Assembly (NCBI RefSeq): GCF_001936595.1
Contig: NZ_MLBG01000041.1
Coordinates: forward strand, 1-34,215
DNA: 34,215 bases
Direction of reading: 5' to 3'
From: Desulfovibrio sp. DV
Lineage (GTDB): Bacteria > Desulfobacterota > Desulfovibrionia > Desulfovibrionales > Desulfovibrionaceae
Shown: positions 8,083 through 15,411 of the stretch, piece by piece
Numbering within the stretch: the first letter of the stretch is position 1
How the letters are laid out: every line of letters begins with the position of its first letter
Made by a program: the position numbers and the translations under genes
Notes under the pieces: generated by a model
Seen by the model: only the letters and a program-made list of their open reading frames with translations
Databases searched by the model: none
What the model was told of the DNA's origin: nothing

Positions 8083-10506
8083 TTATGCGGCAGAACGCTT
8101 TTTGGTTTGTTCTACAACCCATGCCCTAGGCCAGTTGGTGCCGTATTCTTTTTGGAGTTCTTTTATTCTTGAGATATTTTCCTTGTCGCTGATACCTACA
8201 AAGGCGAGTTCTGTTCTTTGTAAAGCTAATTGTACAAGCCTTCTTCCGTATGGTGTAACAACGTAGTAATCTCGCTTTGGCGTAGCCGAAGCGATGATTT
8301 CAATTTGCTTGTTGTTCAGACCCATCTGTTGATACAATTCAGACTGTACGTCCTGGCGCGCCGTGATGTTCGGCAAAAAGACCTTTGTCTGGCAGGATTC
8401 AACCAACACATCCAGTATCCCGGAGTTTTTAGCGTCCGAGAGACTTTGCGTGGCCATCACCACGGCACAGTTGGCCTTGCGCAAGACCTTGAGCCATTCG
8501 CGTATTTTGGCGCGGAAGGCGGGATGCCCGAGCATGAGCCAAGCCTCGTCCAGGATCAGCAGGACAGGCTGGCCGGTGAGGGCTTTCTCGATCCGGTGGA
8601 AGAGGTAGAGCAGCACAGGGATCAGGTTCTTGTCGCCCAGATTCATGAGATCCTCGATCTCGAAGACCATGAAAGGCGAAAGGCCAAGCTGATCCGTCTC
8701 GGCATCGAGCAGGTAGCCCATGGCTCCGGCCCGGGTGTAGTGTTGGAGCCCCTCCTTCAGGCGTTGATCCTGGATCAGGTTCACGAAATCGGTGAGGCTT
8801 CGCATATCGACCGGGCTGCTGCGTAGCAGTCTCATGGCCTTGTGGATTTCGTTACGGTCCCGAGGAGTGACCGGGGCTCCCTGCAGTTCCAGGAGGGTGC
8901 CCACCCATTCTTCGGCCCAGGCCAGTTCGGCGGGATCGTCTATGTGCTGCAACGGGGCAAACGACAGCGCGTCACTGCCGCCGACATCATAGTGGGTGCC
9001 GCCCACGGCTTCGCAGAGGGCAAACATCGACATGCCCTTGTCAAAGGCGAAAACCTGGGCCTGGTCATACCGCCTGAACTGCGCCGCGATCAGCGCCAGC
9101 AAAGTGGACTTACCGGCACCGATGGGGCCGAAAATCAAGGTGTGCCCGACATCTCTTACGTGCAGGTTAAACCAAAACGGTGTGGAACCGTCGGTCGTGC
9201 ACACCATAAGGGCCGGAGAGTCGGCCGGATAAAACGGACATGGGCAATTCCGCTCGCCCGCCCAGATACTGGCAAGGGGAAGCAGATCGGCCAGATTGAG
9301 GGTGTTGATGAGGGGTCTACGGAGATTGGCGAACCAGTTACCGGGGTGCGTGCCGAGCCAGGCGTCCAGGGCATTGATGGTTTCGATCCGGCAGCCGAAG
9401 CCAAGGGTCAAGATGGCCCGGCGGAGTTCCCTCGCCCAATCCTGCAGGATGACCTGGTCCTCATGGAGTAGCACAATGCAGGAGCTCAAAAAGCCGGCCC
9501 CGACATAACCTCCCTGGACTTCACTGAGTGCGTCGCCAGCGTCATTGACCATGTTGGCCGCGTCCATGTTTGGACGCGCATTGGGCAAGTTGAAGTATTT
9601 GTCGATGAACCGAAAAACGTTTTGTTCCCATCCCTTCCTGTACGATGTGATCGCTTTTTGAGCGTCCAGCTGATCCAGGCAGATGAACCGGGAAGAAAAC
9701 CGATACTGGAGCTGCAAGCCGTCCAGGACCGACAGCATGGCCGGCCAGCTTTCCTGGGGCAGGCCGTCAATGCTGATGACCGCGATGTGCTGGTCGCCGA
9801 TCCGGGGCGTCAAACCGCCGATCAGCTCCTCGCTGCCGAGAAGCGCGTCCAGATACATGGGCGTGGACGGGACCTGGACAGGCTGCTCGATGCCCGTCAG
9901 GCATAGCTGGAGATGAGACAAAAGCTCGCTGTAGCGCGCCGAGGAGCCGCTTTCGTCCACTTCGGTATAGTCCGCGAGCCGTTTCAGGTGCAGGACCGCC
10001 GAAAGGGCATCCTCGAACTCCAGCAGGGTATTTTGGAAGAGTTCCAGGCTGCGTTCCAAAGCGGTGCTGGAGCCGCCGCCAGTCTTGGCGGCGGCAGTCA
10101 TCTTTTCAGCGCCGAAGTTTGGCTTGAAACTCAGGATGACGACGGTCTTTGTTCGATAGCAGACGCCGCCGCTGAAAAAGTCACGGCGCTCGTCATCGAT
10201 GAGCTGCGAGACGGGGTCCGGAAAGTGGCTGTCCTCGGGCCGGGAGTAGGCATGATGGATGCTGCGCACCGCATCCACATGCAGCATCCAGCCGGAGCCA
10301 AGGAGTTTCACCGCGTTGTTGAATTGGGCGGAAACAAAGGCCAGCTCGTCGGCGGTACTGGAGGCTGTATCCTGCCCATGCGCGACAAATCCCGCCAGAA
10401 ACGTCCCGTCTTTGCAAAGCACGATGCCTGGGCCAATGAGGGCCGCATAGGGCAGCAGGTCCGAGACGCCACGGGCGCGTGAGCGAAACTTGCGCAGATT
10501 GAGCAT
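8083..10506 (-). CDS. trbE: TrbE, type IV secretion ATPase (VirB4 family)
   Basis: An 807-residue cytoplasmic/inner-membrane ATPase. Start MLNLRKFRSRARGV at 10506 overlaps the trbD stop (TGATG), so the longer upstream frame is discarded. Walker A GPIGAGKST has its Lys at about residue 466, and Walker B is LLILDEAWLMLGHPAFR near residue 650, followed by VVMATQSLSDA. These are standard VirB4/TrbE/CagE motifs. The protein powers pilus assembly and substrate transfer together with TrbB. The length is usual for the family and no frameshift is seen. The last 200 bases of the gene are noticeably richer in A/T than the rest. Confidence 0.96.
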   Translation of the reverse strand: MLNLRKFRSRARGVSDLLPYAALIGPGIVLCKDGTFLAGFVAHGQDTASSTADELAFVSAQFNNAVKLLGSGWMLHVDAVRSIHHAYSRPEDSHFPDPVSQLIDDERRDFFSGGVCYRTKTVVILSFKPNFGAEKMTAAAKTGGGSSTALERSLELFQNTLLEFEDALSAVLHLKRLADYTEVDESGSSARYSELLSHLQLCLTGIEQPVQVPSTPMYLDALLGSEELIGGLTPRIGDQHIAVISIDGLPQESWPAMLSVLDGLQLQYRFSSRFICLDQLDAQKAITSYRKGWEQNVFRFIDKYFNLPNARPNMDAANMVNDAGDALSEVQGGYVGAGFLSSCIVLLHEDQVILQDWARELRRAILTLGFGCRIETINALDAWLGTHPGNWFANLRRPLINTLNLADLLPLASIWAGERNCPCPFYPADSPALMVCTTDGSTPFWFNLHVRDVGHTLIFGPIGAGKSTLLALIAAQFRRYDQAQVFAFDKGMSMFALCEAVGGTHYDVGGSDALSFAPLQHIDDPAELAWAEEWVGTLLELQGAPVTPRDRNEIHKAMRLLRSSPVDMRSLTDFVNLIQDQRLKEGLQHYTRAGAMGYLLDAETDQLGLSPFMVFEIEDLMNLGDKNLIPVLLYLFHRIEKALTGQPVLLILDEAWLMLGHPAFRAKIREWLKVLRKANCAVVMATQSLSDAKNSGILDVLVESCQTKVFLPNITARQDVQSELYQQMGLNNKQIEIIASATPKRDYYVVTPYGRRLVQLALQRTELAFVGISDKENISRIKELQKEYGTNWPRAWVVEQTKKRSAA

Positions 10507-10784
10507 CAGTTTTTCCTCCAAATGCTGGCTTTGGCGGGGTAGTAGAGCTGTTGTTTGATATGGCGCATCCAGATCTTGCTCATGATCGGGTCCGCCTTGG
10601 CCATTCTCCTGGCCACAAGAAGCCCCCCCCCGTAAAACAGCACTGCCGCAAGCCCTGAAAGCCAGGTCATGCCGCCGACGCCGACAAGCATGGCAAGCAG
10701 GCAGATGCACAGCGCAATTTCTCGTTCAGCACCCATCACGTGATTGTGACGGTGCAAGGACTGATGGATAGGGAGCGTTCTCAT
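10506..10784 (-). CDS. trbD: TrbD, conjugal transfer protein (VirB3 family)
   Basis: A 92-residue protein of the TrbD/VirB3 type: short N-terminus with PIHQSLHRHNHVMGAERE (TrbD proteins share a 'P.H.S L.R....G..RE' pattern), two closely spaced hydrophobic segments (IALCICLLAMLVGVGG and SGLAAVLFYGGGLLVA), and a basic C-terminal tail. VirB3 proteins are inner-membrane partners of the VirB4 ATPase, and trbE follows here with a one-base overlap. The Gly-Gly-Gly of the second membrane segment is encoded by an uninterrupted run of nine G, seen as nine C on the plus strand near 10623-10631. Confidence 0.93.
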   Translation of the reverse strand: MRTLPIHQSLHRHNHVMGAEREIALCICLLAMLVGVGGMTWLSGLAAVLFYGGGLLVARRMAKADPIMSKIWMRHIKQQLYYPAKASIWRKN

Positions 10785-10785
10785 A

Positions 10786-11100
10786 TTAGATTATCGCGCC
10801 ACTGAAGGAGAAAACGGATTCGACGATGTTCGTTGCGAAGGCGATGAAAGAAATGCCGAAGACGACGGACAGAAGGAGCTTGAATCCCCCGCTGATGTCT
10901 TCCTTATTGAAAATGTAAACCGCGCCACAAATTGCCATGGCAGTAATGGAAATCCACTTTCCGGCCGAACCGGTGATCGTCTGGACGACCTTTTCCAAAG
11001 GTGATGAGAATTCCGAAATGCCGCCGGAAGCCAGGGCATTCGAACAAGTCGCCAAAACAACGGCCACAGCCAAAACTACACAAACATCTTTTTTACGCAT
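10786..11100 (-). CDS. trbC: TrbC, conjugative pilin precursor (VirB2 family)
   Basis: A 104-residue small membrane protein with a signal peptide ending near SNALA-SGG and two further hydrophobic segments (ISITAMAICGAVYIF and LLLSVVFGISFIAFATNIV), the usual pre-pilin layout of TrbC/VirB2. After cleavage, TrbC pilins of P-type systems are assembled (and in RP4 cyclised) into the conjugative pilus. The gene lies four bases after trbB and one base before trbD, inside the same operon. Cyclisation in this protein cannot be judged from the sequence alone. Confidence 0.92.
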   Translation of the reverse strand: MRKKDVCVVLAVAVVLATCSNALASGGISEFSSPLEKVVQTITGSAGKWISITAMAICGAVYIFNKEDISGGFKLLLSVVFGISFIAFATNIVESVFSFSGAII

Positions 11101-11104
11101 TACA

Positions 11105-12097
11105 TTATCCTTTGATGTATTCTTGATACCACTTGCCTTCGTTCACGCTCATATTGTTCTTGAAGACGTATTCAAGAAGATATGCATGCCTTGCGCGGTC
11201 ATAACCATGAACGTAAGCGACTTCCGAAATTTGCCGACCCTCGGGAGTCTTGCGAATGAAGACGATCACGTTAATGGCTCGGCTGATCAGACGATGCATC
11301 GGGGAGGTCAGGCGTTCGGCGACCAGGTCTTCCAGGCGGCCGAGGGCGTCTATGGCGCTGTCAGCGTGCAGTGTGGCTATGCCGCCGGGGTGGCCAGTGT
11401 TCCAGGCCTTGAGGAGATCAAGCGCTGCGCCGTCACGGACTTCGCCAACGAGGATTCGGTCGGGCCGATAGCGCATGGTGATCTTGGTCAGTCGCTGCAT
11501 GTCCATGGTGTCCGAAGTCCGGAACATCACCCGGTTAGGACTGGACACCTGGAGTTCGCAGGTGTCCTCCATGGCCACGATCCGATCATCTGGGCACACG
11601 CGCGAGAGCGCCTCAATCATGGCGTTAACGAGGGTGGTTTTTCCGGAGCCAGTCCCACCGACGACAAGGATGTTGCACTTGCGCAGGATCGCCTGATGCA
11701 AAAAAGCCAGGAGGTTTGGGGCCAGGATGCCCTTCTCGACATAGTTTTCGAGGGTGAAAATTGTGCTGGGCTTTTTGCGGATCGTAAACGATGGCCCGGG
11801 GACGATGGGAAAATCAGTTCCTTCGAAGCGGCTCCCGTCGATAGGGAACTCGCCCTCCACCACCGGCTGTTCCCGCGTGATGGTTGTCCCGAGGGCGGAG
11901 GCGACGAGAGAAACAACCTGGCGACCCTGTTCAGGTGAAAGGTTGCCCACATGGCGCATGGGCTCCCCGAAGCGTTCCAGCCACAGGAGACCACACGGGT
12001 TGAGCATGATCTCCAGGATGTCGGGAGACTGGAGAGCGCCAAGAACCATATCGCCCAGGGCTTGCTCCAGGCTGCGGATCAGGCGGGGATCGCTCAT
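11105..12097 (-). CDS. trbB: TrbB, type IV secretion ATPase (VirB11 family)
   Basis: A 330-residue hexameric ATPase of the VirB11/GspE superfamily. Start MSDPRLIRSLEQALG at 12097 overlaps the traM stop (ATGA). Walker A VVGGTGSGKTTL has Lys153; downstream are the Asp/Glu-containing RIVAMEDTCELQV, the conserved RPDRILVGEVRDGAALDLLK (Walker B region) and GHPGGIATLHADSA (His box). All hallmark motifs are present. TrbB drives pilus biogenesis and DNA transfer from the cytoplasmic side of the channel. It is the first trb gene and is translationally coupled to the tra genes before it, so tra and trb are one transcription unit here. Confidence 0.96.
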   Translation of the reverse strand: MSDPRLIRSLEQALGDMVLGALQSPDILEIMLNPCGLLWLERFGEPMRHVGNLSPEQGRQVVSLVASALGTTITREQPVVEGEFPIDGSRFEGTDFPIVPGPSFTIRKKPSTIFTLENYVEKGILAPNLLAFLHQAILRKCNILVVGGTGSGKTTLVNAMIEALSRVCPDDRIVAMEDTCELQVSSPNRVMFRTSDTMDMQRLTKITMRYRPDRILVGEVRDGAALDLLKAWNTGHPGGIATLHADSAIDALGRLEDLVAERLTSPMHRLISRAINVIVFIRKTPEGRQISEVAYVHGYDRARHAYLLEYVFKNNMSVNEGKWYQEYIKG

Positions 12098-12516
12098 CGC
12101 AGTGCCCCCACGACGAAAACCGCCACATTGAGCAGTGCTGAGATGGCCGTGATCGCCGCCAGCCATTTCATATTCCCCTGGCACACGTTCACCGCCGCCA
12201 AATGCTTTCTGCATGTCTCCTGGATGACACCGACGCCGGAGGCGGCCTCCGCAGCCACCCGGGCTACTTCCAGGTATTCCTGCGCTTGGTCCGCGAGGAA
12301 GGCTGTCAATGCCTCGTTGTGGCGGCTGAGCAGCTTGTCGTATTCGCCTAAAAAAGCGTTGTTAATGGTCACCAGCATGAGCATCGGGTCGTCCTTGCTC
12401 ATGGTGGTCTCGTGCGCCTGGATCAGCAGGGTCCGAACTTGCTCGATGCTCAGGCCGATGCCATCCGCCATTGCCTGGTCCGGGGCCTCATCGCGGGCTT
12501 CTGATTCGGGAGCCAT
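12094..12516 (-). CDS. traM: TraM-like protein of RP4-type transfer region
   Basis: A 140-residue protein with an N-terminal segment SKDDPMLMLVTINNAFL that matches the pattern of RP4 TraM ('DDPIL.L.TIN'), a long helical middle (YDKLLSRHNEALTAFLADQA), and a single C-terminal membrane helix (AAITAISALLNVAVFVVGAL). It directly follows the traL homologue with a TAATG overlap, the RP4 order traK-traL-traM. RP4 TraM aids transfer efficiency through an unclear role; a membrane-anchored coiled-coil adaptor is a reasonable reading. The assignment rests on the motif plus gene order. Confidence 0.85.
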   Translation of the reverse strand: MAPESEARDEAPDQAMADGIGLSIEQVRTLLIQAHETTMSKDDPMLMLVTINNAFLGEYDKLLSRHNEALTAFLADQAQEYLEVARVAAEAASGVGVIQETCRKHLAAVNVCQGNMKWLAAITAISALLNVAVFVVGALR

Positions 12517-13256
12517 TACGCAGCCCTTCCCAGCAGGAGATTGGCCCTGTCCATGATGGCCACCACGTCATCCCAGTATTTGCTGAGCCGCCGCCGGACC
12601 ATGATGGGCTGTGAGGAATGAATGGCAGCGTCGAAAGACAAACGCCGGGCTAGGTGGTCGGAGAGGTCTTTGCCGAAGGTAGCCGTGTTGCGGTGAGGCA
12701 GTTCGATCACCGAATGGAAGCTGTTGCCGTATTCCTTGAACACTTTGAAGTCGTAGAAGGTCAGGCCGTCCAGAGCGATCTCGCCATCCTTGGGATTGAG
12801 CCAGACAGCCAGATGAGCCTGAGGGAAATATTTGGCCAGAGCAGCCAAGCCGTTGACCGTGTCCATAATCCCCTGGCCACCCGTCACCACGGAATGCAGC
12901 ATGACGGTGTGTCCCTCGGACTGGAGCAGGCTGATGGCCTCGTTTTCGAGGAGGTAGGAGCAAAGGGGGATGAAGCTGGACGCGCCATTGTCAACGACGA
13001 GATGGGCGTCCTCGGGCAGCCCCAGGGCGGTTTCCATAAGGCTGTCGAACATGCGCGGATCGACGTTGTTTTCTCGCATGATTGGCAAGACGCTCACGTC
13101 AAATTCTTTGTAGCCTGCCAGCGTGTTATTGACGGGGTCGGTATCGATGGCGTTAACCATGCACCCCTTCAGCTTGAGATACTGCACGAGTAGGCTGGCG
13201 ATGTATGATTTTCCAACGCCGCCTTTTCCTTGCAGTACCATATTAATTATTCCCAT
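12516..13256 (-). CDS. traL: TraL-like P-loop ATPase (ParA/MinD superfamily)
   Basis: A 246-residue protein beginning MGIINMVLQGKGGVGKSYIA, with a deviant Walker A (GKGGVGKS, residues 10-17), then CMVNAIDTDPVNNTLAGYKE, AHLVVDNGASSFIPL and HSVVTGGQGIMDTVNG. These signatures are those of RP4 TraL, a ParA-like ATPase of the IncP transfer region, rather than of a chromosome-partition ParA. It overlaps traM by one base and starts at the stop of the traK-like gene. Related StbB-type proteins help position plasmid DNA for transfer or inheritance; that role is an inference here. Confidence 0.92.
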   Translation of the reverse strand: MGIINMVLQGKGGVGKSYIASLLVQYLKLKGCMVNAIDTDPVNNTLAGYKEFDVSVLPIMRENNVDPRMFDSLMETALGLPEDAHLVVDNGASSFIPLCSYLLENEAISLLQSEGHTVMLHSVVTGGQGIMDTVNGLAALAKYFPQAHLAVWLNPKDGEIALDGLTFYDFKVFKEYGNSFHSVIELPHRNTATFGKDLSDHLARRLSFDAAIHSSQPIMVRRRLSKYWDDVVAIMDRANLLLGRAA

Positions 13257-13663
13257 TAGTCGTCCCCGGTTATGTTGTTTGATGGTATGGAGAAGATAAC
13301 AGTCTCATGTCTAACGATAGGTTTTATTTCACTTGTCTCCTTGTCCCGAGACGAAGTTTCTTTTGCAAGGTTGTACTGCTGTCTGTCTGGAAGAGGTTCT
13401 GTTTTGGGCATTTCTGGTCGAGAATCACTCCGTTTAGCTTTCAAAATTTTTAAATGAAGAGCCCGTAAAAATGTCCTGTATGTGTAATTGCCCTGGACAA
13501 TCCCTTTTGCGACGTGTGCCTTGTAAATTGACTCTGCTGAATATTTTTCGTCGAGCCAATGCTCAATAAGCTGCCTATGTATGGTTACATCAATACGAGC
13601 AAGGCCCTTGCGCTTTGCGTATTTACGCGGCGTAGTGTCTTCTATTGTTGAATTGATACCCAT
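13256..13663 (-). CDS. traK: TraK-like DNA-binding protein
   Basis: A 135-residue basic protein. Residues about 20-75 (LIEHWLDEKYSAESIYKAHV, then GNYTYRTFLRALH) match the pattern of IncP TraK proteins, which have an 'I...H...G.I...YETF.RHV' helix-turn-helix region and bind the oriT neighbourhood. The C-terminal half is Ser/Thr/Glu-rich and probably disordered. The gene is followed at once by traL and traM, strongly supporting the name. The coding sequence is AT-rich compared with its neighbours, and its first 41 bases overlap the end of the upstream winged-helix gene, so the usual oriT-bearing gap before traK is absent here. Confidence 0.72.
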   Translation of the reverse strand: MGINSTIEDTTPRKYAKRKGLARIDVTIHRQLIEHWLDEKYSAESIYKAHVAKGIVQGNYTYRTFLRALHLKILKAKRSDSRPEMPKTEPLPDRQQYNLAKETSSRDKETSEIKPIVRHETVIFSIPSNNITGDD

Positions 13664-14699
13664 ATAACCACCTGCTAAAGTTCGTTGTTGTCGCTTGTGC
13701 GATTTGCAAAAGTGTTTCCGGGGCAGGCAACCGTCCCTGGGAATGCAGATATCGCCAAGTGCCCCGCACGTGGCAAAGCTGAGCTTCGGTCAGTTCCCCT
13801 GGCCAGACGCTCAAGGCGGCATTGAGTTGCTCCCAGACTCCATCAGGGACCGGCGGACAGGCGGCGCTCAAGGTGGCTGTCTCGCTTCTTCCTCCTTGGA
13901 GTCCAACTGCCTTTGGATCGGTCCTGGCCGAGGCTGATGCGACCGGCGTCGAGACTTTGTCCGATCCGGGAAGGACCGGCTTGGCAGGGGCGGCGTCTTC
14001 CCAGCGTCGGTTTTTGAGCCAGGTGGCCAAAAACGGCACGAAGCCTCGAAGCCAGCGCGGGTTGCGGGCTTGGTGTTCCTGGATCAGTCGCAGGATCTTT
14101 TCGAGGGGCGGCAGTAGGCCCAGACGCTTGAGCCGCATCCACCAGCGCAGGGCGGCGGTTCGGGCTTCCTGAATTGGCCATGCTGTCCACAGGCGTTCGA
14201 ATTCGGCCAGGGCGGCAGTCTTCCAGGCGGGGGCGGCATGGGCTTGTCGGCCATCCCCCTGCTGGGGGGTAAGGGGGGTATTCTTCTCTTCTCTCTTAAT
14301 TACAGGCGCAGCTTTTGCGCCGTCCCCCTCTGCAATTTTTTTATGGCCCAGCATCAACGGTTTTGCCGCGTGGATCGGCTGGGGCTGGCGTCGCGCGAGT
14401 TCCGTCTGGACGAGCGGGTGCGGCAGGAGGCGGTAGGTGTTGGTTTCTCCGTCCTTGCCTTGTGTGACGGCAATGAATCCCAGCTTTTCAAGCTGCTGGA
14501 GGTAGTTTTGCACTGAGCGGACGCTGACGCCGATCCGGTCGGCCAAATAGCGTTGCGAGGGCCAGCAGCGGTCGCCATTACCGCTCAACTGCACCAGAAG
14601 GGCGTAGGTATGGCGCTCTCCCAAGTGTAGGCTTTTATGTTGCACACAATCCGGCACGACCAGACCCCTTTTTTGCAAGTCTTTTCCAGAAAAGTTCAT
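13623..14699 (-). CDS. Winged-helix protein, plasmid replication/regulator type
   Basis: A 358-residue protein with an N-terminal helix-turn-helix of the replication-initiator/DnaD-like kind: CWPSQRYLADRIGVSVRSVQ followed by NYLQQLEKLGFIAV (about residues 45-80). The middle is Pro/Gln-rich and linker-like; the C-terminal part has helical segments (WMRLKRLGLLPPLEKILRLI, and RLPAPETLLQIAQATTTNFS). ATG at 14699 has AGGA upstream. Such proteins occur at the head of ICE and plasmid backbones and may start replication or regulate the operon; the exact role is not shown. It shares the 'SVRSxQN' recognition-helix pattern with the smaller protein at 15055-15399. It overlaps traK, so it probably heads the tra/trb operon. 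Confidence 0.72.
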   Translation of the reverse strand: MNFSGKDLQKRGLVVPDCVQHKSLHLGERHTYALLVQLSGNGDRCWPSQRYLADRIGVSVRSVQNYLQQLEKLGFIAVTQGKDGETNTYRLLPHPLVQTELARRQPQPIHAAKPLMLGHKKIAEGDGAKAAPVIKREEKNTPLTPQQGDGRQAHAAPAWKTAALAEFERLWTAWPIQEARTAALRWWMRLKRLGLLPPLEKILRLIQEHQARNPRWLRGFVPFLATWLKNRRWEDAAPAKPVLPGSDKVSTPVASASARTDPKAVGLQGGRSETATLSAACPPVPDGVWEQLNAALSVWPGELTEAQLCHVRGTWRYLHSQGRLPAPETLLQIAQATTTNFSRWLYGYQFNNRRHYAA

Positions 14700-14739
14700 T
14701 ATTCCTGATCCTTAAGCGAGACAGAAAAAGGCAAAAACT

Positions 14740-14835
14740 ATGACTACACTGTTGACAGTGCTGACCCGGGCGGGGTATGGAATTGCCATTCCGATCCTTA
14801 AGAAGGTGGGTGGCAATCCACTCATCTGCTTTTGA
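14740..14835 (+). CDS. Possible 31-residue peptide (alternative to an RNA gene)
   Basis: A plus-strand mini-frame, MTTLLTVLTRAGYGIAIPIL followed by KKVGGNPLICF, ends with TGA at 14833-14835, whose last base begins a strong intrinsic terminator hairpin. The hydrophobic-then-basic composition is peptide-like. The ribosome site is weak (AAAAAGG), and the frame contains promoter-like boxes, so it may be fortuitous within an RNA gene (see 14788-14871). It lies antisense to any minus-strand transcript running from the 15-kb genes into the replication-type gene. Confidence 0.25.
   Translation: MTTLLTVLTRAGYGIAIPILKKVGGNPLICF
14747..14781 (+). promoter_or_regulatory. Promoter-like site with palindromic operator
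   Basis: TTGACA at 14752-14757 and TATGGA at 14776-14781 are spaced by 18 bases, resembling a sigma70 promoter with a weak -10. The -35 box lies inside a perfect palindrome CACTGT-TG-ACAGTG (14747-14760), a possible operator. The direct repeat GATCCTTAAG occurs once on each side (near 14707 and 14793). Reading is inferred from sequence only. Confidence 0.35.
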
Positions 14836-14871
14836 AACCCGTTGGCGGCAACCAGCGGGTTTCGCCTTTTT
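14788..14871 (+). ncRNA. Candidate small structured RNA, antisense to the leader of the replication-type gene
   Basis: Downstream of the promoter-like site the plus strand can fold into two stem-loops: ATTGCCA (14782-14788) with TGGCAAT (14811-14817), containing an inner CCTT/AAGG hairpin, and the terminator stem at 14835-14862 followed by a T run. If transcription starts near 14788, the outer pairing would be partly lost, so the start site matters. The product would be about 80 bases and complementary to the region upstream of the winged-helix gene, the arrangement of plasmid copy-control antisense RNAs. No known RNA family is recognised. Confidence 0.35.
14835..14871 (+). terminator. Intrinsic terminator, plus strand
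   Basis: Arms AAACCCGTTGG (14835-14845) and CCAGCGGGTTT (14852-14862) form an 11-bp stem with one G-U pair around a six-base loop, followed by CGCCTTTTT. The T run is on the plus strand only, so it ends a plus-strand transcript although all surrounding genes are on the minus strand. Confidence 0.7.
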
Positions 14872-14875
14872 CGGC

Positions 14876-15058
14876 CTACTGGTTTACGCCAACGGCATCT
14901 CCCGTGGACAAGATTGCCCGAGCGGCTGGCTCATCAGGGCCGGGCCACCACACCCGGCCGACCGCTCCGAGGGGAACGGTTTCGCCTTGTTGTTCAAGCG
15001 AGAAGATCTCTTGGATGAGGCCGATCTTCTTAGGGGGCCGAACAAAAAGCGCGATCAT
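14876..15058 (-). CDS. Small protein of unknown function coupled to winged-helix gene
   Basis: A 60-residue frame starting MIALFVRPPKKIGLIQEIFS whose ATG overlaps the TGA of the winged-helix gene (ATGA), a common sign of coupled translation. The sequence is compact, includes VPLGAVGRVWWPGPDEP, and has no signal peptide or membrane segment. I do not recognise the family. Its position between two DNA-binding proteins at the head of the element suggests an accessory regulatory role, which is only inference. Confidence 0.5.
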   Translation of the reverse strand: MIALFVRPPKKIGLIQEIFSLEQQGETVPLGAVGRVWWPGPDEPAARAILSTGDAVGVNQ

Positions 15059-15399
15059 GCCCGCCGCCTGGGGGTAGCGGGCCGGCACTTTTGCTGTTGA
15101 TGCGCGGGGACGACTGGCCGGACGACCAGTTGGTAGATCGCGAAATCTCCGGGGAATCCGGTGCTGAGGGTGATGAAGCCGTTTCGAACGAGTTCGATCA
15201 GGTGGTTTTGAATTGACCTGACAGACTGGCCAAGCATCGCGGACAAAATTTTTTGTCCTGGCGCACAATGATCCTGGCCAGCCGATTTCGCGATGTGGCA
15301 CAGCGCTGCGTACACCAGCTTGGCCCCCTGGTTGAGATTGGGGAGGCCCAGGACAAAGGGGGGAACCACTAATCCGTCTCGAATATGCAAATGCGGCAT
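15055..15399 (-). CDS. Small winged-helix DNA-binding protein
   Basis: A 114-residue protein. Residues about 25-75 (LVYAALCHIAKSAGQDHCAP, then GQSVRSIQNHLIELVRNGFI) form a helix-turn-helix closely resembling the N-terminal domain of the larger protein at 13623-14699. The C-terminus is short and basic. It is probably an element-encoded transcription or replication regulator, and the two proteins may bind similar sites. It starts 12 bases after the Rha-like gene ends, so the genes are probably co-transcribed. Confidence 0.7.
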   Translation of the reverse strand: MPHLHIRDGLVVPPFVLGLPNLNQGAKLVYAALCHIAKSAGQDHCAPGQKILSAMLGQSVRSIQNHLIELVRNGFITLSTGFPGDFAIYQLVVRPVVPAHQQQKCRPATPRRRA

Positions 15400-15411
15400 G
15401 ACACGGCCCTC

